DNA of 63,527 nt from Flavobacteriia bacterium (GCA_947490145.1 CANLGD010000010.1:1-63527), one strand, 5' to 3'; shown: positions 53,369-63,222, counted from the first letter of the stretch. Notes: a model not told the origin generated them from the letters alone. Made by a program: numbers and translations.

Positions 53369-55276
53369 ATGAAAAATAAAGTGAACTTTTTTTCTCCGCA
53401 ATTATTGCTTTTAATCAAACGATTAGGAATTATTTTGCTTTGCATGCAATTGACAAGAATTGTTTTTTTATTTTTTAATTGGTCTAATTTTAATCATGTT
53501 GGTTTCATCGATTTTTTTGCTTCGATTTGGTTTGATTGTATCACCATTTCTCTTTTAGCCTTTCCCTTTATTTTTTTATCGTTGATTCCGTTTGATTTTT
53601 GCGAAAAAAAAGGGTATTCACTTGTTTTAAAATTTTTATTTCATTTTTTTAATATCGTTTTCATTGCATTAAATTTAGTTGATGTTGTTTATTTTAGTTT
53701 CACCCAAAAAAGATCTACCGCAGATTTGCTAGCAATTGTTGGTGGAGGAGATGATTTTGCGCAGCAAATAGGTTCTTTCTTTAAAGATTTTTGGCTTTTA
53801 ATTGTAATTTTAGTAGTTTTTTTATTTCTAGCCTCTTGGCTAAACAAAAAAATTAAGCAAGAAAAAAAGTCCTTTTCATTCATTAAAAAAACCATCATTT
53901 TTATTTTTTCACTCGCCTTTTTCATTGTTGTAGCTCGAGGAGGATTTCGATTGAAACCAATTAGCCCGCTTGATGCATCGACTTTTACACGAGTAGAAAA
54001 TTCAGCTTTGATTCTGAATACACCGTTCACTATGGTGAAATCTTTTAATCAAAGTGGGTTGGAAGAGAAGGATTACTTTGATTTAAAAACAGAATTGACA
54101 CTTTTTAATCCAGAACAAAAAACTGTTCCACAAAACTTATTGCCAAACAAAACAAATGTGGTCATAATCATGCTTGAAAGCTTTGGAAATGAATGGGTTG
54201 GTGCTTCTGGTTCAAAAAATTCGTTTACACCTTTTTTGGATTCTTTGGCGACTAAAAGTTTATACTTTAAGAACGGAATTGCAAACGGAAAAAAATCTAT
54301 AGAGGCCATGCCAAGTATCGTTGCTTCTATTCCTTCTTTGGTCAATAATCCTTACATTTCTTCGCCTTACGGAACAAACGAAATTCATTCCTTGGCTTCG
54401 ATCTTATACAAAGAAGGATATGAAACTGGATTTTTTCACGGTGCAACTAATGGCTCTATGCGCTTTGATGGTTTTGCTGCGCAAGCTGGATTTAAACATT
54501 ACTATGGCAGAAAAGAATACGACAACGACGCGCATTTTGATAAAACTTGGGGGATTTTAGATGAATATTTTGAGCCTTGGACCGCAAGAAAATTGAGTGA
54601 ATATAAAAAACCATTTTTTGCAACGCTTTTTACGCTTTCATCCCATCATCCTTATTTCATACCAAAACACATGATAGGAAAATTGAAAAAAGGTCCTCAA
54701 CAAATTTGTGAATCAATTAATTATGGCGATTATAGTTTAAAGAAATTTTTTCAAGAAGCAAAAAAACAAGTTTGGTATGAAAACACCATTTTTGTTTTAG
54801 TTGCCGACCACACTTCTTCCACAAAAAGTGAAATTTACAACCAAAGAACGGAAATGTATAAAATTCCAATTTTATTTTTTGATCCTTCAGGAAAAATAAC
54901 AGCAAAAAAAGAGACAAGAGTTTTCCAACAATTGGATATAATGCCAACAATTTTAGATCTATTAAATGTTGAAACAAATTTTTATTCCTTTGGAAAATCG
55001 TATTATAATCTAGCTGAACCCGAGGCAATTACCTATATCGAAGGAACCTATCATTACTTCAAAAAGGATCACATGATTACTTTTTCTAATGAAAAGGCAC
55101 GAAATTTGTACAATTTTAAGATTAGCAAAAAAGATACGCCCGATTCGCTTTCTTATTTTAGGAAAGAGTCTAAGCTTTCTGAAAGAAAAATCAAGGCGAT
55201 TATTCAACGATATAACCGTGATTTGATTCAGAATCAAACAAAAGTAAATGAAAAAAAGAATAAGATTTATCATTAA
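53369..55276 (+). CDS. LtaS-like sulfatase-fold membrane transferase (copy 2)
   Basis: A 635-residue enzyme of the same family as 47380-49275: N-terminal membrane helices (about 15-195), then an extracytoplasmic sulfatase domain. It has IIMLESFGNEW (metal Glu 270), a nucleophile region GKKSIEAMPS (Ser 310 in place of the Thr of LtaS), SSHHPYF and VADHTSST (Asp 480, His 481). The family moves a phospholipid head group to an acceptor and releases diacylglycerol. Its 3' end overlaps the DAG-kinase-like gene by 29 bp, which suggests co-translation and a functional link with diacylglycerol recycling. The acceptor is unknown. ATG 53369 follows the promoter box by 9 bp. Confidence 0.9.
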   Translation: MKNKVNFFSPQLLLLIKRLGIILLCMQLTRIVFLFFNWSNFNHVGFIDFFASIWFDCITISLLAFPFIFLSLIPFDFCEKKGYSLVLKFLFHFFNIVFIALNLVDVVYFSFTQKRSTADLLAIVGGGDDFAQQIGSFFKDFWLLIVILVVFLFLASWLNKKIKQEKKSFSFIKKTIIFIFSLAFFIVVARGGFRLKPISPLDASTFTRVENSALILNTPFTMVKSFNQSGLEEKDYFDLKTELTLFNPEQKTVPQNLLPNKTNVVIIMLESFGNEWVGASGSKNSFTPFLDSLATKSLYFKNGIANGKKSIEAMPSIVASIPSLVNNPYISSPYGTNEIHSLASILYKEGYETGFFHGATNGSMRFDGFAAQAGFKHYYGRKEYDNDAHFDKTWGILDEYFEPWTARKLSEYKKPFFATLFTLSSHHPYFIPKHMIGKLKKGPQQICESINYGDYSLKKFFQEAKKQVWYENTIFVLVADHTSSTKSEIYNQRTEMYKIPILFFDPSGKITAKKETRVFQQLDIMPTILDLLNVETNFYSFGKSYYNLAEPEAITYIEGTYHYFKKDHMITFSNEKARNLYNFKISKKDTPDSLSYFRKESKLSERKIKAIIQRYNRDLIQNQTKVNEKKNKIYH

Positions 55277-56135
55277 TCCAATTTCTGGAGTTGGGAAAAA
55301 AGATCAACTTCCAACTTTGATTGAGAAATTCTTAAATCATACAATTTTCGATTACGACATAATTTATACCGAGTACAGAAAGCATGCCAAAACTATTGCT
55401 TTTGAGTCTAGTAAAGAAGGTTTTGATATTGTTTGTGCTGTTGGTGGCGATGGTTCTGTCCATGAAGTAGGAACAGCATTGATAGGAACTCAAACGAAAT
55501 TAGCAATAATTCCAGCAGGTTCAGGAAACGGTTTGGCTCGACATTTAAAGATTCCCTTAAAATTAATTGACGCTATAAAAACAATAAATGAATCACGTAG
55601 TATTTTGATGGACACTGGTTTGGTAAACGATAAGCCATTTTTAGGAATTGGAGGTTATGGTTTTGATGCTTTAATTGCCGAAAAATTTGATCATTATCAC
55701 ACAAGAGGTTTTTGGGGTTACACTAAATTAGTAATGAAGGAATATTTGAAATATAAGCCTATTTCAATTAAAATTGAATTGCCAAATTACACAAGAGAAC
55801 TACCAGTAGTGCTATGCACTGTAGCAAATGCATCAGAATTTGGAAATGGATTTTGTGTTTCACCAAATTCAAATGTTTCTGATGGAACATTCGAATTGTG
55901 TATTTTGAAGCCTTTTTCAAAATGGAAAACACCGTTTATTATTTATAAATTCTTTAAAAGAACGAGTCATTTGTCTAAGTATGCTGAAATAATTCCCTTT
56001 CAAAAAGCACGTTTAATTTTAAATGAAAGAATTGCGCATTACGATGGCGAACCTTTTGAAGTTCGACAAGAATTAAATATTGAGGTGAAACAAAAAAGTT
56101 TGAATATTATTGTTGGAAATAATTATAAAGAATAA
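55248..56135 (+). CDS. Diacylglycerol kinase-family lipid kinase (YegS/DgkB/BmrU-like)
   Basis: A 295-residue soluble or peripheral lipid kinase that phosphorylates diacylglycerol (or a sphingoid lipid) with ATP. It has NPISGVGKK (8-18), the nucleotide motif VGGDGSVHEV (65-74), GSGNGLARHL (91-100) and a C-terminal beta domain closing AHYDGEPFEV. In Gram-positive bacteria DgkB recycles diacylglycerol released by LtaS. The 29-bp overlap with LtaS-like copy 2 suggests a similar pairing here. In Bacteroidetes, relatives may use other lipids, so DAG is inferred. Confidence 0.88.
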   Translation: MKKRIRFIINPISGVGKKDQLPTLIEKFLNHTIFDYDIIYTEYRKHAKTIAFESSKEGFDIVCAVGGDGSVHEVGTALIGTQTKLAIIPAGSGNGLARHLKIPLKLIDAIKTINESRSILMDTGLVNDKPFLGIGGYGFDALIAEKFDHYHTRGFWGYTKLVMKEYLKYKPISIKIELPNYTRELPVVLCTVANASEFGNGFCVSPNSNVSDGTFELCILKPFSKWKTPFIIYKFFKRTSHLSKYAEIIPFQKARLILNERIAHYDGEPFEVRQELNIEVKQKSLNIIVGNNYKE

Positions 56136-56141
56136 AAAAAT

Positions 56142-56795
56142 ATGAAATTTATAGAATTTGCTTTCCGACTAGGAGTAATTTTTGCCATTTTTGGTTTCCT
56201 TTGGGGAATTTTTAATTTCGCCTTGTCATTACTGCGTGGAATAAGAGAAAAAACAGTAATTGAAGAATATTCTCTAAAATTTGTCCAATATTTTTTCCTT
56301 GTCGATGTTACTTTTTTGTTTTGTATAAACAAGCAAGATGATTCTAAAATTCTTTTAAATGAATTAATAATTTCATCTTTGATTTTGGTTTTGTATTTTG
56401 TTGGTAAATTACAACGCAAGCAAAAAATTGCTTCCATTGTGCAACTTTCAGGAATGAAAATTCCTCAGTTTTCATCTGTTTTTAATTTTAAAGCGGAAGT
56501 GAGTTCCATAATTTTTGCAATTGGGACGTTTGTTTTTTTCAGCTTTCAACCAATTTTTGCCCAAAACCCAATTTCTTCTTGGTTTTATTTGAGTATTTTA
56601 GATATTGAAAGTACACCTGTTTTTGGCTTCATATTTAAAGTTATTGGATTTTTTGTTTTAATTGGAATTTTGATGAAAATAGTAAATGGATTTACATTTC
56701 TTATTTCTGGAAAGCCAATTGCATCAGTTGAAACAGAATTTCACAATGGAGATTCTAAAAAAGATGATTTCGATGATTTCGAAGAAATTAAATAA
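56142..56795 (+). CDS. Membrane protein of unknown function (lipid-kinase operon)
   Basis: A 217-residue protein with about five hydrophobic segments (5-28, 43-60, 72-88, 122-140, 160-188) and an acidic, Asp-rich C-terminus (SKKDDFDDFEEIK). No recognisable domain or catalytic motif. It starts 6 bp after the lipid-kinase stop and 11 bp before the next membrane gene, so it is probably in the same operon. Function unknown; a role in envelope lipid handling is inferred from context. Confidence 0.7.
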   Translation: MKFIEFAFRLGVIFAIFGFLWGIFNFALSLLRGIREKTVIEEYSLKFVQYFFLVDVTFLFCINKQDDSKILLNELIISSLILVLYFVGKLQRKQKIASIVQLSGMKIPQFSSVFNFKAEVSSIIFAIGTFVFFSFQPIFAQNPISSWFYLSILDIESTPVFGFIFKVIGFFVLIGILMKIVNGFTFLISGKPIASVETEFHNGDSKKDDFDDFEEIK

Positions 56796-56806
56796 AACCA
56801 AGAATT

Positions 56807-57415
56807 TTGAATAATCTTAAACCTAAAATAATTCAAGTTTTAACTGAAGCGGCAATTCCAATATTAGGTTTCTTATTTTGGAAATGGACCTTTTATTACA
56901 TTCTACTTTTTTATCTTTTAGATTTTGTTGCTGCTTCTATTTTAACAATTTTTAAAATCAAAAAAATCAATTCTTTTCAACTTGAATGTAAACAAGAAAT
57001 AGAAAATTTCAAAGTTATTTATTGGTTTTTTCCACTTGTTGTAAATATTGGAATCCTGTTTTGTATTTATTTTTTACTGTTAAATCTCAATCCAACTTTT
57101 GATATTTATAAAGAAACAGTAAATTTTATAATGCTAGAGGATATGGGAATGGCACAAGGAATTTTTCTTATTCCACTCGTTTTTTATGCTTCTTATTTGA
57201 ATTATAAAATGCAATTTTTAATGCCAAAAAAGTATCAATTTCTAACAGTTAAAAACCTTTACAAGCAATATTTTAAAGGAATTCTTGTTGCCTTAATAGG
57301 TTTTTTACTCGCTTTTTTACTCTCTTATTTTTTTTCTATTCCTGAAATAATTTGTGTAATTTGTTTGGTCTTATCTTTTGCAATTTATTCATTTTTTGAG
57401 AAAAATAAAATTTAA
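56807..57415 (+). CDS. Membrane protein of unknown function with TTG start
   Basis: A 202-residue polytopic protein (hydrophobic 10-50, 68-92, 113-132, 155-195) that I do not recognise. It may be a DUF6498-like membrane protein, but this is weak. No ATG precedes the first membrane segment; the reading frame starts at TTG 56807, 11 bp after the previous stop. The next ATG (residue 107) would lose half the protein. It ends 103 bp before pgk. Probably co-transcribed with the three genes upstream. Confidence 0.65.
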   Translation: MNNLKPKIIQVLTEAAIPILGFLFWKWTFYYILLFYLLDFVAASILTIFKIKKINSFQLECKQEIENFKVIYWFFPLVVNIGILFCIYFLLLNLNPTFDIYKETVNFIMLEDMGMAQGIFLIPLVFYASYLNYKMQFLMPKKYQFLTVKNLYKQYFKGILVALIGFLLAFLLSYFFSIPEIICVICLVLSFAIYSFFEKNKI

Positions 57416-57518
57416 AGCAATTTTTAAGTCAAGAAAAATCCATGTTTACTAAATGAATTATTAAATTTGTCATTTAAAATTAGAATAATAAGTAAAAAGC
57501 AATTTATTTTTAGAAAAC

Positions 57519-58712
57519 ATGAGTTCACTTAAAAATTACAATTTCAAAGGAAAAAGAGCATTAATTCGAGTTGATTTTAACGTTCCATTGGATAAAGAAA
57601 CACTCGAAATAACAGATGATTCAAGAATTGTTGCAGCATTACCAACTATTAATTACATTTTATCTCAAGGCGGATCGGTTGTTTTAATGTCGCATTTAGG
57701 TCGCCCAAAAACTGGTTTTGAGGATAAATTTTCTTTGAAGCATATTTTAAATCACACATCTTCTGTCTTAGGAATTCCTGTTCAATTCGCTGAAGATTGT
57801 ATTTCTGAAGAATCTTTTGAGCAAAGTAACAATCTGCAAGCTGGAGAAGTTTTGTTGTTAGAGAATTTACGTTTTTATCTCGAAGAAGAAACAGGAGATA
57901 AATCTTTCGCTGAAAAATTAGCAAAACACGGATACGTTTATGTAAATGATGCTTTTGGAACTGCTCACCGAGCGCATGCAAGTACAGCAATTATTGCTGA
58001 TTTTTTCCCAAACGACAAAATGTTTGGTTTGTTGATGGAAGCGGAGATTTTAAGTGTGGACAAAGTTTTAAATTCAATTGAAAAACCTGTAACAGCAATC
58101 GTAGGTGGAGCAAAAGTTTCATCTAAAATCGCGATTATAGAAAGACTTTTAGATAAAGTAAATTACTTAATTGTTGGAGGAGGAATGGCATTTACTTTTG
58201 TAAAAGCACAAGGTGGAAAAATTGGAAACTCCATGTGTGAAGACGATTATTTAGCCATGGCTTTGAACATTATTAAAAAAGCAAAAGAAAAAGGCGTTGA
58301 ATTAATTATTCCTGTTGATGCAATTATAGCTGACAAATTTGACAATGATGCGAACAGAAAAGAAGTTGCTATAAACAATGTTCCTGAAGGTTGGCTGGGA
58401 CTTGACACTGGAAGTGAAACATCCAAAATTTGTCGTGAAGTTTTATTAAAATCAAAAGTGATTTTATGGAATGGACCAATGGGAGTTTTCGAAATGGAAA
58501 ACTTTTCACAGGGAACAAAAGATGTTGCTTTAGCGATCGTTGATGCTACAAAAAATGGGGCTTTTTCTTTGATTGGTGGTGGAGATTCTGTTGCAGCAAT
58601 CAATAAATTTAATTTAGCTGATGAGGTAAGTTACGTTTCAACTGGCGGTGGAGCTATGCTTGAATATTTGGAGGGGATTGAATTGCCTGGGATTAAAGCG
58701 ATCAGAAAATAG
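57519..58712 (+). CDS. pgk: Phosphoglycerate kinase
   Basis: Glycolytic enzyme that transfers phosphate from 1,3-bisphosphoglycerate to ADP. The 397-residue protein has RVDFNVPLD (substrate), SHLGRPK, the hinge [30 protein letters not shown] and the nucleotide motif [10 protein letters not shown]. Length is normal. A near-consensus box TATTTTTA (57505-57512) lies 6 bp before the ATG. No terminator is clear downstream, where a short inverted repeat lies (58735-58754). Confidence 0.97.
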   Translation: MSSLKNYNFKGKRALIRVDFNVPLDKETLEITDDSRIVAALPTINYILSQGGSVVLMSHLGRPKTGFEDKFSLKHILNHTSSVLGIPVQFAEDCISEESFEQSNNLQAGEVLLLENLRFYLEEETGDKSFAEKLAKHGYVYVNDAFGTAHRAHASTAIIADFFPNDKMFGLLMEAEILSVDKVLNSIEKPVTAIVGGAKVSSKIAIIERLLDKVNYLIVGGGMAFTFVKAQGGKIGNSMCEDDYLAMALNIIKKAKEKGVELIIPVDAIIADKFDNDANRKEVAINNVPEGWLGLDTGSETSKICREVLLKSKVILWNGPMGVFEMENFSQGTKDVALAIVDATKNGAFSLIGGGDSVAAINKFNLADEVSYVSTGGGAMLEYLEGIELPGIKAIRK

Positions 58713-58734
58713 AGTTAATTTTTGGGTTTTTCAA

Positions 58735-58754
58735 GGGTTGAAAATATTCAATCC
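58735..58754. repeat. Inverted repeat between pgk and cysS
   Basis: GGGTTGAA (58735-58742) pairs imperfectly with TTCAATCC (58747-58754). The same core GGGTTGAA and ATATT occur at 10419-10430. It may be a copy of a small dispersed element or a weak terminator. Confidence 0.35.
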
Positions 58755-58785
58755 GTAAAACACAAAAATAAAATCCAATATAACA

Positions 58786-60255
58786 ATGGAAAAAAACAAA
58801 TTACAAATATATTCCTCCTTAACAGGAAAAAAAGAATTATTTTCGCCGATAAACAAAAATTTTGTTGGATTATACGTTTGTGGACCAACAGTTTACAGCA
58901 ACGTTCATTTAGGGAATTGCCGTACATTTATTTCATTTGACTTGGTTTACAGATATTTACTTCATTTAGGATTTAAAGTTCGCTATGTTAGAAATATTAC
59001 GGATGTTGGTCATTTAGTGGATGATGCTGATGAAGGAGAGGATAAAATTGCCAAAAAAGCACGTTTAGAACAAATTGAACCAATGGAAATTGTACAAAAA
59101 TATACCGTCGATTTTCATAATGTAATGGCTTTATTCAACAGCTTGCCGCCATCAATTGAACCAACTGCAACGGCACACATCCTTGAACAAATCGAATTAA
59201 TCAAACAGATAATCGAAAATGGTTTTGCATATGAAGTCAACGGATCCGTTTATTTTGACGTTTTAAAATACAATGAATCTTTTCCTTATGGACAGTTATC
59301 AGGTAGAAAAATTGAAGATTTAATCTCAGGAACAAGAGATTTAGACGGGCAAGAAGAAAAACGAAATTCACTAGACTTTGCACTTTGGAAAAATGCTTCT
59401 GCAGAACATTTGATGAAATGGCCGTCACCCTGGGGAATTGGTTTTCCAGGGTGGCATTTGGAATGTTCGGCCATGAGCACGAAATATTTGGGTGAACTAT
59501 TTGATATTCACGGTGGTGGAATGGATTTAAAATTTCCGCATCACGAATGTGAAATTGCTCAAGGTTGCGCTTCAACAGGAAAATCGCCAGTAAATTATTG
59601 GATGCACACAAATATGTTGACTTTGAACGGTAAAAAAATGTCAAAATCAACAGGAAATACTCTTTTGCCTTTAGAATTAATTTCTGGAGAAAATGATTTA
59701 TTGGAAAAAGGTTTTGACCCGATGGTGGTGCGTTTTTTTATGATGCAAGCTCATTACAGAAGCACCTTAGATTTTACAACAGAAGCTTTAATTGCATCTG
59801 AAAAAGGATTTCAAAAATTAATGGAAGCAATAAGTAAACTTCCTAATTTGAATGCTTCTAATGAAAGTTCATTTGACGTGAAAAAATTAGTTGAAAGTTT
59901 TTACGAAGCAATGAACGATGATTTTTCTGCTCCAAGTTTAGTTGCCAATTTATTTGAAGCAATTCGTTATATAAATTTGATTTCTGATGATAAAGAAACT
60001 ATTTCTAAACAAGATTTAACATTATTAAGTAAAGAAATTAACGCTTTTGTTTTCGATATTTTGGGCTTAAAAAAAATTCAGGAACAAGGAAATGGCAAAC
60101 TTTCAAAAGTAATGGATTTAGTTCTAGAAATTCGCCAAGAAGCTAGAGAAACCAAAAACTGGTCGATGTCAGATTTAATTAGAGATAAACTAAACGAAGT
60201 AGGAATAGTTGTAAAAGACGGCAAAGACGGCGCTGACTGGACATCAGGACTTTAA
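58786..60255 (+). CDS. cysS: Cysteinyl-tRNA synthetase
   Basis: Class I synthetase that charges tRNA-Cys. The 489-residue protein has the HIGH-type motif in [23 protein letters not shown] (zinc/active-site Cys), [17 protein letters not shown] and the KMSKS loop in [11 protein letters not shown]. The C-terminal anticodon domain runs from about 350 and ends DGADWTSGL. Length and motifs are normal. An ATG at 58722 in another frame is not the start. Confidence 0.97.
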   Translation: MEKNKLQIYSSLTGKKELFSPINKNFVGLYVCGPTVYSNVHLGNCRTFISFDLVYRYLLHLGFKVRYVRNITDVGHLVDDADEGEDKIAKKARLEQIEPMEIVQKYTVDFHNVMALFNSLPPSIEPTATAHILEQIELIKQIIENGFAYEVNGSVYFDVLKYNESFPYGQLSGRKIEDLISGTRDLDGQEEKRNSLDFALWKNASAEHLMKWPSPWGIGFPGWHLECSAMSTKYLGELFDIHGGGMDLKFPHHECEIAQGCASTGKSPVNYWMHTNMLTLNGKKMSKSTGNTLLPLELISGENDLLEKGFDPMVVRFFMMQAHYRSTLDFTTEALIASEKGFQKLMEAISKLPNLNASNESSFDVKKLVESFYEAMNDDFSAPSLVANLFEAIRYINLISDDKETISKQDLTLLSKEINAFVFDILGLKKIQEQGNGKLSKVMDLVLEIRQEARETKNWSMSDLIRDKLNEVGIVVKDGKDGADWTSGL

Positions 60256-60285
60256 GATATAAAGAAATAAAGGATTACAAAATTT

Positions 60286-60423
60286 TAAGACTCAAAATTC
60301 AAGACTTATTCAAATTTGATACAAAAGTTTAGAATTAAAATAAATTAAAGTCTTGCCTTCTGACTTTTTTAGTCTTAAGTCTATTCAAAACTCAAAACTC
60401 AAAACTCACAATTCATAACTCAT
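60286..60423. repeat. Intergenic repeat cluster between cysS and trpS
   Basis: TTAAGACT near 60286 is inverted as AGTCTTAA near 60371. Then AAAACTC is repeated three times (60387-60407) and runs into ACTCAC and ATAACTCAT just before trpS. Similar ATGACTTATGAATTATGAGT words are at 10354-10373 in inverse sense. It looks like a small dispersed Bacteroidetes intergenic element; it contains no gene. Confidence 0.45.
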
Positions 60424-60426
60424 GTC

Positions 60427-61398
60427 ATGGCAAGAATTTTAACAGGAATACAAAGCACAGGAACTCCGCATTTGGGGAATATTTTGGGTGCGATTTTGCC
60501 AGCAATTGAAATGTCAAAAAAAGAAGAGAATGAATCTTTTCTTTTCATTGCTGATATGCATTCTTTGACGCAAATTAAAGATGGTGAAACGCTAAAAAAC
60601 AACACCTACGCTACAGCTGCTACTTGGTTGGCTTTTGGTATAAATCCAGAAAAAACTGTATTTTACCGACAAAGCGATGTTGCTCAAGTAACCGAATTGG
60701 CTTGGCATTTAATGTGTTTTTATCCTTTTCAAAGATTGACTTTGGCGCATAGCTTTAAAGATAAAGCTGATCGTTTGGGCGATGTAAATGCAGGACTTTT
60801 TGCCTATCCGATTTTAATGGCAGCGGATATTTTAATTTATGATGCTGAAATTGTGCCAGTTGGAAAAGATCAATTACAACATTTGGAAATGGCTCGTGAT
60901 GTTGCTTCCCGTTTTCAAGCAAAAATGGGCGAAACTTTTGTTCTTCCTCAAGATTTTATTCAAGAAGATACAAAATTAGTTCCAGGAACTGATGGTGAAA
61001 AAATGAGTAAATCTCGTAATAATTTTATCACTTTATTTCTTCCTGAAAAAGAATTAAAAAAACAAATTATGTCAATTGTGACTGGAAGTGAAAGCTTGGA
61101 AGACGCTAAGAATCCAGACACATGTAATGTTTTTAGTTTGTACAAATTACTAGCAAATGAAAGTGAAATTCTTTCCATGAGAAAATTATATTTAGATGGC
61201 GGTTATGGTTTTGGACACGCAAAAATTGCACTTTTAGAATTGATTCTGACAAAGTTTAAAGATGAAAGGGAATTGTTCAATTTTTATATGAATAACCCCT
61301 CCAAAATTGATGAAATACTAAAAATTGGTGCAAATAAAGCATCAAAAATTGCTAATGAAGTATTACAACGTGTAAGAGTAAAATTAGGTTTTTTGTAA
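60427..61398 (+). CDS. trpS: Tryptophanyl-tRNA synthetase
   Basis: Class I synthetase that charges tRNA-Trp. The 323-residue protein opens ARILTGIQSTGTPHLGN (HIGH-type motif HLGN). It has MAADILIYDAEIVPVGKDQ, QLQHLEMARDVA and the KMSKS loop in GEKMSKSRNN. Length is normal for bacterial TrpS. It lies 171 bp after cysS across a repeat cluster. The 59-bp gap to the next gene holds a separate promoter. Confidence 0.97.
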   Translation: MARILTGIQSTGTPHLGNILGAILPAIEMSKKEENESFLFIADMHSLTQIKDGETLKNNTYATAATWLAFGINPEKTVFYRQSDVAQVTELAWHLMCFYPFQRLTLAHSFKDKADRLGDVNAGLFAYPILMAADILIYDAEIVPVGKDQLQHLEMARDVASRFQAKMGETFVLPQDFIQEDTKLVPGTDGEKMSKSRNNFITLFLPEKELKKQIMSIVTGSESLEDAKNPDTCNVFSLYKLLANESEILSMRKLYLDGGYGFGHAKIALLELILTKFKDERELFNFYMNNPSKIDEILKIGANKASKIANEVLQRVRVKLGFL

Positions 61399-61426
61399 AA
61401 AATTCTCTTAATCATTTATTAATCAT

Positions 61427-61434
61427 TATATTTG
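61427..61434 (+). promoter_or_regulatory. -7 promoter box (TATATTTG) for the peptide-binding lipoprotein
   Basis: Exact TAnnTTTG match 23 bp before ATG 61458. Confidence 0.6.
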
Positions 61435-61457
61435 TTTACCTAAATAATAGAAAGACA

Positions 61458-63170
61458 ATGTTTAAAATATTTTTGTTATCTGTAACAAGCGTTATTCTCG
61501 CAAGTTCTTGTTCAGAAAATAAAGTTGACATTTCCCAATTGACAGCAAATGGAGGTGCAAAATATGGCGGAGAATTTCGATTTATGTCTTCAGAAAAAAT
61601 TAATTGTTTATTCCCTGTTGCTACTTCAGATGTTTACAATCAGCGTATTTCAGGTCAAATTTTTGAATCGTTGTTAAGCATTGATTTTAAAACAAATAAA
61701 GTTATTCCAAATTTAGCAAGTAGTTTTACAATCAGTCAAGATGCTAAAATATTTTCTTTAAAAATAAAGGAAGGAGTATTTTTCCACAATGATGCTTGCT
61801 TTTCGAGTGGTAATCGAAGAGAACTAACTGCAGAAGATGTAAAATATGCATTAGATTTCGCTTGCAGTGGTTTAAAGGTAAATAAAATGAGCTGGATGCT
61901 CGTTGATAAAATAAAAGGAGCAAAAGAATTCAATCAAAAAACAAAAAAAGCAATAACACAATCAGGTGTTTCTGGTATAACAGTTAAAGATAATTCAGTA
62001 ATCATTGAATTAGTAGAACCTTTTGTGGGATTTGATAAAATATTGACACACTCAAGTTTAGGTATTTTTCCAAAGGAATCCTATGAAATGTATAAAAATG
62101 ATGTGATTAAACATCCAGTTGGTACAGGACCTTTTTGCTTGGAATCTTTATCTAACAAAGAAGTATTACTTACTAGAAATAATAATTATTGGAAAAAAGA
62201 CGATTTTGGAAATCAGCTGCCTTTCTTAGAAAAAGTTAGAGTGAGTTATTCAACAGATAAGAAAAGTGAATTGATGGCCTTCAGAAATAAAAAAATTGAT
62301 TTGGTATTAGAAATTCCAGTTGATGAAATTGAAAATATTTTAGGATCTTTAGAAGAAGCCCAAGCGGGGATGACAGTGAAGCATAAAATTGATTCTAAAA
62401 ATAGTTTAAGCATAGCATATTTGGGATTTGATCACCACTCAGTACCTTTTAGCAATAAAAATGTAAGAAAAGCATTTAATATCGCAATTGATAGAAACGA
62501 AATCGTTAATAATTACTTGAAAGGAGAAGGATATGCTTGTGAAAACGGATTTGTACCAAATATTAATGATTATACAACCAAAAAAGTTCAAGGTCATAAA
62601 TTCCATGTTGCTGCAGCAAAAAAAATATTAGCACAAGCCGGTTATCCAGAAGGGAAAGGTTTTCCAGTACTTGATATTTATGTAAATGCACAATCAGGAA
62701 ATTCAATTTTCATGCTTTATGAAGCAATTAAGGAGCAATTAAAAAATAATTTAAATATTACCGTCAATCTTAAACTTTGCAGTTTGGATGAGAGAGACAA
62801 AGCAATAACTTCTGGTAAAGCCAAGTTGTGGCGAGGTGGTTGGATTGCTGATTATCCAGACCCTGAGAATTTTTTAAATTTATTTTTAAGTAAACACATT
62901 GGATCAAATTCTCAAACTATGAACACTGTTAAGTTTAGTTCCTCAGAATACGACAGATTGTTAAATTTAGCCATAAAGGAAAAAAATTCGCAAATTAGAA
63001 ATGATTATTTTGTGCAATGTGACCAAATATTAATTGACGAAGCTGTTGTTATGCCATTGATAAATGATGATTTCATAACAATGATTAATTCAAAAATCAA
63101 GAATTTTGAAACAAACTCTATGGAAACTTTAGATTTTTCAAAAATTTTCATCAAAGAACCTAAAAAATAA
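61458..63170 (+). CDS. Family 5 ABC-transporter substrate-binding lipoprotein (Opp/Dpp-like)
   Basis: A 570-residue lipoprotein that captures peptides or similar solutes for an ABC importer. The signal ends ILASSC (Cys 18). The family signature is at about 100-135 (SLKIKEGVFFHNDACF, ELTAEDVKYALDF). VGTGPFCLESLSNKEVLLTRN and RGGWIADYPDPENFLNLF are SBP_bac_5 hallmarks. No permease or ATPase gene is in view, so the transporter is encoded elsewhere or past the IS. A terminator follows. Confidence 0.93.
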   Translation: MFKIFLLSVTSVILASSCSENKVDISQLTANGGAKYGGEFRFMSSEKINCLFPVATSDVYNQRISGQIFESLLSIDFKTNKVIPNLASSFTISQDAKIFSLKIKEGVFFHNDACFSSGNRRELTAEDVKYALDFACSGLKVNKMSWMLVDKIKGAKEFNQKTKKAITQSGVSGITVKDNSVIIELVEPFVGFDKILTHSSLGIFPKESYEMYKNDVIKHPVGTGPFCLESLSNKEVLLTRNNNYWKKDDFGNQLPFLEKVRVSYSTDKKSELMAFRNKKIDLVLEIPVDEIENILGSLEEAQAGMTVKHKIDSKNSLSIAYLGFDHHSVPFSNKNVRKAFNIAIDRNEIVNNYLKGEGYACENGFVPNINDYTTKKVQGHKFHVAAAKKILAQAGYPEGKGFPVLDIYVNAQSGNSIFMLYEAIKEQLKNNLNITVNLKLCSLDERDKAITSGKAKLWRGGWIADYPDPENFLNLFLSKHIGSNSQTMNTVKFSSSEYDRLLNLAIKEKNSQIRNDYFVQCDQILIDEAVVMPLINDDFITMINSKIKNFETNSMETLDFSKIFIKEPKK

Positions 63171-63192
63171 ATTTCAATTTATTTTGAATTTG

Positions 63193-63221
63193 AAAAGCAG
63201 TATTTTGAAAGCGCTTTTTTT
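63193..63221 (+). terminator. Rho-independent terminator after the SBP gene
   Basis: AAAAGC (63193-63198) pairs with GCTTTT (63213-63218), followed by T. It is 23 bp past the stop. Confidence 0.75.
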
Positions 63222-63222
63222 G

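Noticed and set aside
55010-55273. 87-codon minus-strand frame in the lipid module
   Set aside because: Antisense to LtaS-like copy 2; a shadow frame.
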